NCBI RefSeq assembly: GCF_001293525.1
Contig: NZ_BBYR01000043.1
Location: 1-64,000, forward strand
Direction: 5' to 3'
Length of the DNA: 64,000 nucleotides
From: Pseudideonella sakaiensis
GTDB taxonomy: Bacteria; Pseudomonadota; Gammaproteobacteria; Burkholderiales; Burkholderiaceae_C
In this document: piece by piece, positions 7,913 through 16,061 of the stretch
Layout: every line of letters begins with the position of its first letter
How positions within the stretch are numbered: position 1 is the first letter of the stretch
Translations under genes and position numbers: made by a program
Notes under the pieces: model-generated
Database searches by the model: none
What the model was told of the DNA's origin: nothing
Seen by the model: only the letters and a program-made list of their open reading frames with translations

Positions 7913-8782
7913 ATGCTGACCCGGGACGTGGTCGGTCTCGACGGCCGTGGCGGTCTCGGCGGGACGGCGTCGGGCATCCTGACGCCGCTGATGCGGGCGC
8001 TCGGCGCGGCGTCGCTGGGTCGGGACGGCACGCGCGTGCTGGCGCGGCTCGACTGCCGTCCTCCGGCCTGCACGGTCGACGGCTCGGCCGTGGACCTGCG
8101 CGCAGTCGCCGCCCTGCTCGACCACGTCGGGGGCGCGGCCGTCTATGCGGCGATCCCCGGGCTGCAGGGCACGGCCACGCTCGAGCTGCGCCTGGACATC
8201 GTCGGCGCGCCCGTGCCGGGACAGGCCGTCTTCGCGCGCGCGGAGTGCACGTCGCTCGAAGCGGGGAGCGCGCTGGTCCTCGGCACGGCCTGGTGCGGCG
8301 ACGCGACCGCCGCCACGATGCCGGTCGCCCGCCTGACGGGCCGCTTCGTCGTCGGTGTCGGGCCCGGCCAGGTGCCCGGCGCCGAGGACCGGCACCGACG
8401 CGAGGCGAGGGCGGCCGCCCACGTGCCGGTGATCGCGCCGGCCGCCGACTGCTTCGACGCGCTGCTGGGCGGCACGGTCGACGGCACCGCCTTCCTGCTG
8501 CCGGGAGCGCCCTGGCTGGTCGGCTCCATCGCGTTGCCCGCCCTGCACGGCGGAACTGTCGCCGCCGGGCTGATGCAGGCGGCCCGCCAGGCCGCGGCGG
8601 TCGCGCCCGGGCTGGCGTTGAAGAGCCTCGGCGTGCAGTACCTGCGGGCGTCCCACGTGGAGGAGACGCGTTTCGGCGCGTCGGTAGTCAAGCGCGGCCA
8701 GCGGGCCGCATACATCGACGCGGAGGCCACGCAGCGGCAGGGCGAACGCCGCGTCGCGCGGATGCAGTGCCTCTACGCGTGA
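7913..8782 (+). CDS. Acyl-CoA thioesterase-like protein with two hotdog domains
   Basis: The 289 residues look like two PaaI-type hotdog units in tandem. The first spans about 55-150 (DHVGGAAVYAAIPGLQGTAT and a strand AVFARAECTSLEAGSALVLG). The second spans about 200-289 (ALHGGTVAAGLMQAARQAAA and VQYLRASHVEETRFGASVVKRG). Such proteins hydrolyse acyl-CoA thioesters or, in the MaoC branch, hydrate enoyl-CoA. ATG 7913 is favoured over ATG 7862, which lies upstream of the operator, because AGGACAGGA precedes it. In this island it probably releases CoA from a pathway intermediate or product. Confidence 0.7.
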   Translation: MLTRDVVGLDGRGGLGGTASGILTPLMRALGAASLGRDGTRVLARLDCRPPACTVDGSAVDLRAVAALLDHVGGAAVYAAIPGLQGTATLELRLDIVGAPVPGQAVFARAECTSLEAGSALVLGTAWCGDATAATMPVARLTGRFVVGVGPGQVPGAEDRHRREARAAAHVPVIAPAADCFDALLGGTVDGTAFLLPGAPWLVGSIALPALHGGTVAAGLMQAARQAAAVAPGLALKSLGVQYLRASHVEETRFGASVVKRGQRAAYIDAEATQRQGERRVARMQCLYA

Positions 8783-8845
8783 CTGCCCCCGGCTGATCGG
8801 CTGAGAGCGACCGACCTGGACGGGTTCGGGTCGCCGCCACGCGCC

Positions 8846-9093
8846 TCAGTGCGGTCGCGCCGTCGGCGTCAGCACCTCGCGCTTCACGCGGATGCCGTGC
8901 TGCTCGCGGTCCCAGGTGTCAGCGGGGATGCCCTGTTCGCGCAGCACGTGCTTCTGGACCCTCCACGTCGGCGTCTGATCTCCATCGTGTCCCAGGGCTC
9001 GATGGGGCGTTCCAGCGCGGGCAGCGCGTCGTCGTCCGCCGAGGCGTCGTCGCGATTCGTGCTGGCGGCTTGCCATTCCATATGAACCTTCAT
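8846..9093 (-). pseudogene. Small gene broken by an apparent one-base frameshift, function unknown
   Basis: From ATG 9093 the frame reads MKVHMEWQAAS... to PIEPWDTM with strong GC bias at third codon positions. Around 8975-8985 that bias moves to another frame, which reads DQTPTWRVQKHVLREQGIP... and ends at TGA 8846. Adding one base near the switch would join them into a protein of about 82 residues. The gene has its own upstream operator at 9099-9109 and diverges from the enoyl-CoA hydratase. No family was recognised. A sequencing error would give the same picture. Confidence 0.45.
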
Positions 9094-9098
9094 AATAT

Positions 9099-9109
9099 AG
9101 GTTGAACCA
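9099..9109. promoter_or_regulatory. Candidate GntR-type operator, copy 5
   Basis: AGGTTGAACCA differs from TGGT-N3-ACCA at one base. It lies between the broken minus-strand gene and the plus-strand enoyl-CoA hydratase and is flanked by CATAATAT and AATATAAG, possible -10 elements. Confidence 0.5.
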
Positions 9110-9151
9110 ATCAATATAAGACTGATTCTTTCAGACCACGGAGATGCCGCC

Positions 9152-9916
9152 TTGACCGACTCCCTGCGCGTGGCGACCGAACGCCGCGACCGCATCCTGC
9201 TGATCACGATGAGACGGCCGCAGAAACGCAACGCGGTGGACCGGGCGATGGCCGATGCCCTCGATGCCGCCCTCAACCTGCTGGACGACGACCCGGCGCT
9301 GGCGGTCGGCGTGCTCACCGGTGGCCCGGCCATGTTCAGCGCGGGCAGCGACCTGGGCTCGGGCAGCGGCGGCTACCGCACCGAGAGGGGCGGCTACTAC
9401 GGGATCATCCAGCGACGGCGGGTGAAGCCGCTGATCGCCGCCGTCGAGGGCATCGCGCTGGGCGGGGGCATGGAGATCGTGCTCGCCTGCGACATGGCGG
9501 TGGCCTCGGAGTCCGCCAGCTTCGGACTGCCGGAGGTCAGGCGCGGCGTGCTGCCGACCTGCGGCGCGCTGTTCAGGACGCTGCATGCCATGTCGCCCGG
9601 CATGGCACGGCAGATGGTGCTGACCGGCGCGCCCATCGATGCGCGGCGCGCACTGGCGCTCGGCCTCGTCAACGAGGTGACGCCGCCCGGCGAGGCGCTC
9701 GTGCGGGCGCTGGCGATCGCCGGAGAGATGGCCTCGAACGCCCCGCTCGCGGTGCAGGCCTGTCTGGCGGCGATGAACGGCATGGTCAACGGCGACGACG
9801 CCGCCGGCTGGGCCGCGACCGAGGAGGCGCTGAAGGCCGTCCGTCACAGCGAGGACTTCGCCGAGGGCGTGCGGGCCTTCCTCGAGAAGCGCGCGCCGAT
9901 CTGGCGTGGGCGCTGA
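9152..9916 (+). CDS. Enoyl-CoA hydratase/isomerase (crotonase family)
   Basis: The 254-residue protein has the crotonase oxyanion-hole segments FSAGSDLG and GIALGGGMEIVLACD, and both glutamates expected in hydratases: one in GGGMEI and one in GLPEVRRG. It should add water to, or shift the double bond of, an enoyl-CoA. The start is taken as TTG 9152 because GGAG lies 8 bases upstream and the nearby ATG 9145 runs straight into a stop codon. The gene is alone on its strand and converges on Bug receptor 2. Confidence 0.88.
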   Translation: MTDSLRVATERRDRILLITMRRPQKRNAVDRAMADALDAALNLLDDDPALAVGVLTGGPAMFSAGSDLGSGSGGYRTERGGYYGIIQRRRVKPLIAAVEGIALGGGMEIVLACDMAVASESASFGLPEVRRGVLPTCGALFRTLHAMSPGMARQMVLTGAPIDARRALALGLVNEVTPPGEALVRALAIAGEMASNAPLAVQACLAAMNGMVNGDDAAGWAATEEALKAVRHSEDFAEGVRAFLEKRAPIWRGR

Positions 9917-9928
9917 GCGGGGCGGGGC

Positions 9929-9950
9929 GGGGCCGGGCCTCGCCGGCCCC
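9929..9950. terminator. GC-rich hairpin between convergent genes
   Basis: GGGGCCGG (9929-9936) pairs perfectly with CCGGCCCC (9943-9950) across a six-base loop. It lies in the 41-base gap between the hydratase and Bug receptor 2 stop codons. There is no U-tract on either side, so it may only partly terminate or may protect the 3' ends. Confidence 0.45.
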
Positions 9951-9957
9951 CTGCGGA

Positions 9958-10935
9958 TCACTGCGGCTTGATGTCGACGGCGCCGCGGTTGCTCACCCAC
10001 TCGTCGTGCGCGCGGCGCATCAGCGCGAGGAAGGCAGCCGGCGTCATCGCGGGGCTCGGCTCGAGCGCAAGGGCGGCGAGCCGTTCGCGCGTCTCCGGCA
10101 GTTCCGAGATCCGCGTCAGCTCGCGGTTCAGCTTCTCGACGATCGCCGGCGGGGTGCCCGTCGGCGCGAAGAATCCCGCGAAGGACTCGTTGCCGATCCC
10201 CTGGTAGCCGAGCTCCTTGAAGGTGGGGATGTTCGGCAGCAGGCTCAGGCGGTGCGTCCCGCTGACCGCGAGGGGCTGGAGGCGTCCGTCCTCGAACTGC
10301 TTGACCGCGGCACCGGAGACGATGGCCGCCTGCAGCCGTCCCGAGATCAGGTCGGGGAAGAGCGGGCTCTCGCCCTTGTAAGGGATGTGGGTCATGTTCA
10401 GGCCGGCCTGCTTCGCCAGCAGCTCGACGAAGTAGTGCGAGCTCGACGCGTGCCCGGTGGTGCCGTAGGACACCGGCTCGCGGCTCGCCTTCGCGGCGGA
10501 CACGAAGCTTGCGAGGGTCTTGTTCGGCGAGCTGCCCGGTACGGCGAAGACTGCGAACAGCTCGTAGGTGCGGTGGATCGGGACGAAGTCCTTGAACGGG
10601 TCGTACTTCACGCCTGTCAGCAGCACGGGATTCGACACGATCGCCGTCATGTTGTAGAGGATCGTGTAGCCGTCGGCCGGCGCGCGGGCGACCTCCTGGG
10701 TTCCCAGCATCGTGTTGACGCCCGGCTTGTTCTCGACGATGAACGGCTGGCCGAGGCTGGTCTCGAGCTTCTGCATGTAGTAGCGGACGACGGCGTCGGA
10801 CTGGCCACCGGCCGGCAGCGGCACGATCACGCGCACCGGCTTGGTCGGCCAGTTCGTCGTCTGCGTCTGGGCGGCCGCGGGCAGCGTCCACAGGGCGAGG
10901 GCGGCCAGCAAGCCGCCGACGAAAGTCTTCTTCAT
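9958..10935 (-). CDS. Bug/TctC-family periplasmic solute receptor 2
   Basis: This 325-residue receptor starts with a clear Sec signal (MKKTFVGGLLAALALWTLPAAAQ) followed by WPTKPVRVIVPLPAGGQ, GQPFIVENKPG, APADGYTILYN and PYKGESPLFPDL. It is closely similar along its full length to the next gene, and both end in VDIKPQ, which indicates a tandem duplication. It has no membrane transport partner nearby. Such orphan Bug proteins may supply a distant tripartite transporter or act as periplasmic sensors. Confidence 0.9.
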   Translation of the reverse strand: MKKTFVGGLLAALALWTLPAAAQTQTTNWPTKPVRVIVPLPAGGQSDAVVRYYMQKLETSLGQPFIVENKPGVNTMLGTQEVARAPADGYTILYNMTAIVSNPVLLTGVKYDPFKDFVPIHRTYELFAVFAVPGSSPNKTLASFVSAAKASREPVSYGTTGHASSSHYFVELLAKQAGLNMTHIPYKGESPLFPDLISGRLQAAIVSGAAVKQFEDGRLQPLAVSGTHRLSLLPNIPTFKELGYQGIGNESFAGFFAPTGTPPAIVEKLNRELTRISELPETRERLAALALEPSPAMTPAAFLALMRRAHDEWVSNRGAVDIKPQ

Positions 10936-11015
10936 CGGGAGTCTCCGGGTTCGCAGCCGTCGCTACGGTCTTTTGGGAATGCTGCACCGGCCGGCAACGC
11001 GCGCGGCGTCGCCGG

Positions 11016-11990
11016 TCACTGCGGCTTGATGTCCACGGCGCTGCGGTTGCCGATCCACTCGTCGTTCGCCCGGCGCATCATGGCGAGGAACGCGGTCGTC
11101 GACGTCGCCGGGCTCGGCTCGAGCCCGAGGGCGGCCATGCGTTCGCGGGTCTCCGGCAGCTCGGAGATGCGCGTCAGCTCGCGATGCAGCTTCTCGACGA
11201 TGGCGGGCGGCGTGGCCGCCGGCGCGAAGAAGCCGGCGAAGGATTCGTTGCCGATGCCCTGGTAGCCGAGTTCCTTGAAGGTGGGGATGTTCGGCAGCAG
11301 GCTCATGCGGCGACTGCCGCTCACCGCCAGCGGCTGGATGCGCCCGTCCTCGCCGAACTGCTTGACCGTGGCGCTGGACACGATGGCCGCTTGCAGGCGC
11401 CCGGAGAGCAGGTCCGGGATGAGCGGGCTCTCGCCCTTGTAAGGGATGTGGGTCATGGTCAGGCCGGCCTGCTTCGCCAGCAGCTCGACGAAGTAGTGCG
11501 AGCTCGAGCCGTGCCCGGTGGTCCCGTAGGCCGCCGGCTCACGCGCCGCCTTCGCCGCCGCGACGAAGCTGCCCAGCGACCGGGTCGGCGAATTGCCCGG
11601 CACCGCGAGGATGGCGAAGGACTCGTAGGTGCGGTGGACCGGCACGAAGTCCTTGAAGGCGTCGTACTTCACGCCCGTCAGCAGGACGGGGTTGGAGACG
11701 ATCGCGGTCATGTTGTAGAGGATCGTGTAGCCGTCGGCTGGCGCGCGCGCGGCCTCCTGCGTGCCCAGCAGCGTGCTGGCTCCCGGCTTGTTCTCCACGA
11801 CGAAGGGCTGGCCGAGCGCCTGCTCGGTCTTCGTCATGTAGTAGCGCACCACCGCGTCGGCCTGGCCGCCGGCGGGGAAAGGCACGATGACGCGCACGGG
11901 CTTGGTGGGCCAGGTCGTCGGCTGGGCCGCCGCGGGCAGCGTGCACAGGGCGAGGGCGGCCAGCAGGCCGCAGACCAGCGAGGTCTTCAT
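11016..11990 (-). CDS. Bug/TctC-family periplasmic solute receptor 3 (tandem copy of receptor 2)
   Basis: This 324-residue protein has the signal peptide MKTSLVCGLLAALALCTLPAAAQ and a mature part nearly collinear with receptor 2, including WPTKPVRVIVPFPAGGQ, GYTILYNMTAIVSNP and VDIKPQ at the end. Differences cluster in the mid-region (for example NSPTRSLGSF against SSPNKTLASF), so the two copies may have drifted in ligand preference. It is first in the two-gene unit, with the operator at 12055-12065 some 65 bases upstream. Confidence 0.9.
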   Translation of the reverse strand: MKTSLVCGLLAALALCTLPAAAQPTTWPTKPVRVIVPFPAGGQADAVVRYYMTKTEQALGQPFVVENKPGASTLLGTQEAARAPADGYTILYNMTAIVSNPVLLTGVKYDAFKDFVPVHRTYESFAILAVPGNSPTRSLGSFVAAAKAAREPAAYGTTGHGSSSHYFVELLAKQAGLTMTHIPYKGESPLIPDLLSGRLQAAIVSSATVKQFGEDGRIQPLAVSGSRRMSLLPNIPTFKELGYQGIGNESFAGFFAPAATPPAIVEKLHRELTRISELPETRERMAALGLEPSPATSTTAFLAMMRRANDEWIGNRSAVDIKPQ

Positions 11991-12054
11991 CGGGAGTCTC
12001 CAGGGTGCTTGTCGTCGGTCCGACCGTCCTCATCGTCGACAGCGAATTTATCAG

Positions 12055-12065
12055 TGGTTGAACCA
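12055..12065. promoter_or_regulatory. Candidate GntR-type operator, copy 6
   Basis: TGGTTGAACCA is identical to copy 1. It separates the end of the Rieske operon from the tandem receptor genes and is the only recognisable control signal in that gap. Confidence 0.6.
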
Positions 12066-12084
12066 TAGAGCAATCTTGCGAAGA

Positions 12085-12100
12085 CTAGGGCGCACCCTAG
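12085..12100. repeat. Short perfect inverted repeat after the Rieske operon
   Basis: CTAGGG and CCCTAG are separated by four bases (CGCA). The repeat lies 11 bases past the last stop codon of the seven-gene operon and could end its transcript, although no U-tract follows. CTAG is rare in bacterial genomes, so two copies here stand out. Confidence 0.35.
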
Positions 12101-12110
12101 GCACAGGCGC

Positions 12111-12569
12111 TCAGCCCGGCCGCTCCGCCGACGGCGCCCACTGGAGCAGCGTGTACGGGAATGGCTGGGCATGGTGCTCGAACCGCCCGACCACCGGCAT
12201 CCCGATCCGCACCGGCTGCAGCGGATCGCCCAGCAGGTTGCCGACCAGCCGCACCCCGCCGGCGTGCGGCAACTCGACCAGGACCACGAGGTAGGGGCCA
12301 TGGCCCTTCAGGCTCGGGTGCGACGGGTGCCAGACGCGCTCCCAGCTGTGGACGAGGCCGCGCGCCGGGACGTCCTCCCACGCCGGGTCGAAGGCATGGC
12401 AGCGGTGGCAGATCCATTCGGGTCCGAACTGCCAGGTGCGACAGCCACCGCAACGCTGGATGCGCAGCCGCTGCTCGCGCAGCCCGTCCCAGAACGGCCG
12501 GGACAATCCGTCCGGCTCCGGTACCGGGGCCGGCAGCCCGGGCGGCAGGTGGAAGTCCGCCGCTGTCAC
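12111..12569 (-). CDS. DUF35 OB-fold / zinc-ribbon protein, partner of the thiolase-like enzyme
   Basis: The 152-residue protein contains the four-cysteine ribbon CGGC...CHRC near residues 35-55 and a following OB-fold (VHSWERVWHPSHPSLKGHGPYLVVLVELP), the layout of DUF35 proteins. These form complexes with thiolase-like partners, for example the ChsH2-Ltp2 steroid aldolase. Its GTG start overlaps the thiolase stop codon (GTGA), so translation is coupled. It is the last gene of the Rieske operon. The family assignment is strong; the reaction depends on the partner. Confidence 0.88.
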   Translation of the reverse strand: MTAADFHLPPGLPAPVPEPDGLSRPFWDGLREQRLRIQRCGGCRTWQFGPEWICHRCHAFDPAWEDVPARGLVHSWERVWHPSHPSLKGHGPYLVVLVELPHAGGVRLVGNLLGDPLQPVRIGMPVVGRFEHHAQPFPYTLLQWAPSAERPG

Positions 12570-13753
12570 AGCGCGGCCTCCGAGCCGAGCAGCAGGTCGC
12601 TGGCCGGCGCGACCATCGGTCCGCCGATCACGAGGGCCACGTCGTGGCGCCGCGCCTGGCTGGTCGACGTGCCGCGGACCTGGCGCACCGCCTCGAGGAC
12701 CAGCTCGAAGCCGTGCATGTAGCACTCGGCCAGGTTGCCGCCGCTGGTGTTCAGCGGCAGCCGGCCGTCCGGTGCGAGCAGGTCGGCGGTCTGGAGGAAG
12801 TCGTTCGCTTCCGAAGGGGAGAAGAAGCCGTGCTCGGCGAGCGCCATGACCACGCCTCCGGTGAAGTTCTCGTAGCTCTGCACGACGCCGACGTCGGCGG
12901 GGCCGAGGCCGGCCATCCGGTAGAGGTCGCTGGCGACGCCCTTGTAGTTCGCGCTGGCGTAGTCGGGCGCGTTGTGCGGCACCGCGCCGAAGCGGTGGTC
13001 GGCGCCGCCGCCGGCGCCGAGCAGCCAGGCCGCCTTCGGTCCGAACCGTTTCGCCGCGTCTGCGGACACCAGCAGCAGCGCGGCCGCGCCGTCGTTCTCC
13101 ATGCAGCAGTCGTACAGCCGCAGCGGTTCGACGATCCAGCGCGACGCGTCGTAGCGCGCCTCGCTCAGCGGCTTGCCGTGCATCACGGCGCGCGGGTTGG
13201 CCTGGGCGTGGTGGTAGGAGGCCATGGCGATCGCGCGCAGCGCCTCGGGGCGGATGCCGTGCTCGTGCAGGTAGCGCTGCACGCGCATCGCGAACTTCTG
13301 GGGCGGCGCCAGCACGCCGTAGGGCACCTGCCAGGCCATCTCGCCGCTGACCGTGTCGCCGGCGCCGCCCTGGCCGAAGCGGCCGTACTCGCCCTGCGCC
13401 AGGCCGCGGTAGACGACCACCACCTCGGCCATGCCGGCGTGGATCGCCGCGGCGCCGTTGGCCACCGCCGCGCAGCAGCCGCCACCGCCGCCGCCCCACT
13501 GCATCATCGACGAGCGCAGGCGATGCGTGCCCAGCGCCGTGGCCAGCCGCAGCGGATCGCTGCGGTCGTTGCCGTAGGAGGCGAAGCCGTCGATGTCGCG
13601 CGGGTCGATGCCGGCATCGGCGCAGGCGGCCAGGATCGCCTTCAGGACCAGCTTGAACTCGGGGTCGGGCGAGGTACCGTGCCGGTAGTAGGTCGACTCG
13701 CCGATGCCGACGATGGCGGCCCGGCCCTTCAGGCTGCGCGCGCCGACCTTCAC
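12566..13753 (-). CDS. Thiolase-like protein (SCPx/Ltp2 type)
   Basis: This 395-residue protein begins VKVGARSLKGRAAIVGIGES and shows the short, lipid-transfer-type thiolase pattern: GGGGGGCCAAVANGAAAIHAG near the active-site region and LNTSGGNLAECYMHGF at the C-terminus. Paired with DUF35 it resembles Ltp2, which splits beta-hydroxyacyl-CoA by retro-aldol cleavage instead of thiolysis. Its GTG start overlaps the CoA-transferase stop by four bases. It probably performs carbon-carbon cleavage in the pathway; classical thiolysis cannot be excluded. Confidence 0.87.
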   Translation of the reverse strand: MKVGARSLKGRAAIVGIGESTYYRHGTSPDPEFKLVLKAILAACADAGIDPRDIDGFASYGNDRSDPLRLATALGTHRLRSSMMQWGGGGGGCCAAVANGAAAIHAGMAEVVVVYRGLAQGEYGRFGQGGAGDTVSGEMAWQVPYGVLAPPQKFAMRVQRYLHEHGIRPEALRAIAMASYHHAQANPRAVMHGKPLSEARYDASRWIVEPLRLYDCCMENDGAAALLLVSADAAKRFGPKAAWLLGAGGGADHRFGAVPHNAPDYASANYKGVASDLYRMAGLGPADVGVVQSYENFTGGVVMALAEHGFFSPSEANDFLQTADLLAPDGRLPLNTSGGNLAECYMHGFELVLEAVRQVRGTSTSQARRHDVALVIGGPMVAPASDLLLGSEAAL

Positions 13754-15057
13754 GCCGTGGTCGCCGGGGTCGTGGCCACCGCGCCCGCCTGCACCAGCGC
13801 CGCGATGCGGTCGTCGCCGTAGCCGAGCACGTCGCGCAGGATCTCGGCGGAGTTCTCGCCGATCCCCGGCGCGGCGACCGGATCGGCGAGCGGCGTGGCC
13901 GAGTAGCGGATCGGCGAGGCGATGTTCGGCACCCAGCCGTGCCGCGCATGCGGCACGCGGGTGACCAGGCGCCGGTCGGTCGCCTCCGGCGAGCGGATCG
14001 CCTGGCCGACGCTGCGCACCTGCCCGCAGGGAACGGCGGCCGCCCGCATGCGCGGCTGCCAGTACTGCCAGGGCTGCCGCGCGAAGGCTTCGCCGAGGAT
14101 TGCGAACAGTTCCTCGCGCCGCGCGATGCGGCCCTTGGGCGTCGCGTAGGCCGGCGCCTCCGCCAGGTCGGGCCGCTCCAACACCTGGGCCATCAGCCGC
14201 TGGAAGATCTTGCTGTTGCCGCAGTTGATGTAGAACGCGCCGTCGCTGGCCTCGAACACGCCGGACGGGCAGGTGTCGGGGCTGGTGTTGCCGTGGCGCT
14301 GCGGTTCGTCGCCGCTGAACAGGTGCTGCACGGTGGCGTAGCCGGTCATCAGCACGGCGTTGTCGAACAACGCCACTTCCACCTGCTGGCCGATGCCGAG
14401 CCGCTCGCGCGCGAGCAGCGCGCCCAGGATGGCGTTGCCGGCCATCATCGCGCTGCTGATGTCCATCACCGGCGACAGGGCGCGCACGCCCTGTCGGTCG
14501 CCGTAGCCGTTCATCGACACGAAGCCGCTCTCGACCTGCGCGATCGGGTCGAAGCCGAGCCGGTCGGCAAAGGCACCGTCGCGCCCGTAGGCCGACACCG
14601 ACGCGAACACGACCCGCGGGTTCAGCGCCTTGCAGGCCTCGTAGCCCAGCCCCAGCCGATCCATCACACCGGTGCTGAAGTTCTCCGCCACGACGTCGGC
14701 GCCGGCGATCAGCTCGCGCGCGATCCGCTGGCCGTCCTCGCTCTTCAGGTCCAGCGCGATGCTGCGCTTGTTGCGGTTGCACCAGAGGTAGGGGCCGCCC
14801 AGCGTCGGGTCGTCGGGATGGGCCGGCGGGTAGTAGCGGTAGGCGTCGCCGGCGCCGATGGCCTCGACCTTGATCACGTCGGCGCCCATGTCGGCCAGGA
14901 TCATCGTGGCCAGCGGACCGGCGATGAAGTGCGTGAAGTCGACCACCCGCATCCCGGCCAGCGGCAGCGGGGCGCCGGCCGGACGCGGCCGGTGCTCGGG
15001 GAAGGCGGCGAGGCGTTGCTGGATGTCGGTGCCGGCGTTCGTCATGGCGTCGGTCAT
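13750..15057 (-). CDS. CaiB/BaiF-family CoA-transferase (type III)
   Basis: The 435-residue protein has the family core: GMRVVDFTHFIAGPLATMILADMGADVIKVE, NRNKRSIALDLKS, and VAENFSTGVMDRLGLGYE, where the Asn-Phe region precedes the usual catalytic acidic site. It should transfer CoA from a donor thioester to a carboxylic acid, providing a second, ATP-independent activation route beside the ligase at 1296. ATG 15057 starts five bases after the receptor stop codon. A longer start at 15102 would overlap the receptor. Confidence 0.9.
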   Translation of the reverse strand: MTDAMTNAGTDIQQRLAAFPEHRPRPAGAPLPLAGMRVVDFTHFIAGPLATMILADMGADVIKVEAIGAGDAYRYYPPAHPDDPTLGGPYLWCNRNKRSIALDLKSEDGQRIARELIAGADVVAENFSTGVMDRLGLGYEACKALNPRVVFASVSAYGRDGAFADRLGFDPIAQVESGFVSMNGYGDRQGVRALSPVMDISSAMMAGNAILGALLARERLGIGQQVEVALFDNAVLMTGYATVQHLFSGDEPQRHGNTSPDTCPSGVFEASDGAFYINCGNSKIFQRLMAQVLERPDLAEAPAYATPKGRIARREELFAILGEAFARQPWQYWQPRMRAAAVPCGQVRSVGQAIRSPEATDRRLVTRVPHARHGWVPNIASPIRYSATPLADPVAAPGIGENSAEILRDVLGYGDDRIAALVQAGAVATTPATTA

Positions 15058-15062
15058 GGGGC

Positions 15063-16061
15063 TCACATCTCGATCTTCGCGTCGCGGATCACCGGCTTCC
15101 ACTGGCCGATCTCGTCCTTGATGATCGATTCCAGCTCGGCCGGCGTGCTGCTGCGGGCCTCCACGTTGCGGTCGGCGAACATCTTGCGGATCTCGGGCTT
15201 CGCCACCGCCGCGACGATGGCGGCGTTCAGCCGGGCGACGACGTCGTCGGGCGTGCCGCGGGGCGCCAGCATGCCGAACCAGGCAGAGCTGCGGAAGCCG
15301 GGCACGTCCTGCGCGATCGTCGGCAGGCCGGGCACCACCGGCGTCGGCTGCAGGGTCCCGACGCCGAGGTAGCGGACCTTGCCGCTGGCGATCATCGTGG
15401 CGCCGTCCAGCCCGGTGACGAAGGCCGCCTGCACCTGGCCGCCCAGCATCGCGGTGGCGAGCGGGCCGCCGCCGTTGTACGGCACATGCAGCAGGCGCAC
15501 GCCGGCCATCGTGTTGAAGTACTCGCTGGTCATGTGTGACAGCGAGCCGTTGCCGACCGAGCCGATGTTCAGCGCGCCGTTGGCCTTCTTCACGTAGGCC
15601 ACGAACTCCTTCACCGTCTTTGCCGGAACGTCGTTCGGGATCGCGAGGATCATCGGCGTGATCGCGACGGTGCTGATCGGCTTGAAGTCCCTCAGCTCGT
15701 CGTAGGGCGTCTTGCGCATCAGCGAGATCACCGCACTCGGTCCGGTGTTGCCGAACAGGATCGTGTAGCCGTCGCCCGGGGCCTTGGCGACCTGGTCGGT
15801 GCCGAGCGAGCCGCCGGCGCCCGGCCTGTTCTCGATGACGATCGCTTGCCCGAGCGACTCGCTCATCGCCGGCTGGATGGCGCGGGCGAGCTGGTCGGTC
15901 GACCCACCGGCGGCGTAGGGCACGATGATGCGGATCGGCTTGTTCGGATACCCGTCGGCGAGCGCGGGCGAGGCGAGGCCGGCGGCCAGCGCCGCGGCGG
16001 CGACGGCCAGCGCCGCGCGGCGGGTGACGGACGACATCGGATGGGGGGAAGGACGGGTCAT
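15063..16061 (-). CDS. Bug/TctC-family periplasmic solute receptor 4
   Basis: The 332-residue receptor has an N-terminal signal (RRAALAVAAAALAAGLASPALADG) and the Bug motifs YPNKPIRIIVPYAAGGSTD, IVIENRPGAGGSLG, APGDGYTILFG and VPYNGGGPLATAMLGG. Its ATG overlaps the GntR stop codon in an ATGA, so it is coupled to the regulator. It is more distant from receptors 1-3 than receptors 2 and 3 are from each other. Being inside the catabolic operon, it probably captures the pathway substrate. Confidence 0.9.
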   Translation of the reverse strand: MTRPSPHPMSSVTRRAALAVAAAALAAGLASPALADGYPNKPIRIIVPYAAGGSTDQLARAIQPAMSESLGQAIVIENRPGAGGSLGTDQVAKAPGDGYTILFGNTGPSAVISLMRKTPYDELRDFKPISTVAITPMILAIPNDVPAKTVKEFVAYVKKANGALNIGSVGNGSLSHMTSEYFNTMAGVRLLHVPYNGGGPLATAMLGGQVQAAFVTGLDGATMIASGKVRYLGVGTLQPTPVVPGLPTIAQDVPGFRSSAWFGMLAPRGTPDDVVARLNAAIVAAVAKPEIRKMFADRNVEARSSTPAELESIIKDEIGQWKPVIRDAKIEM

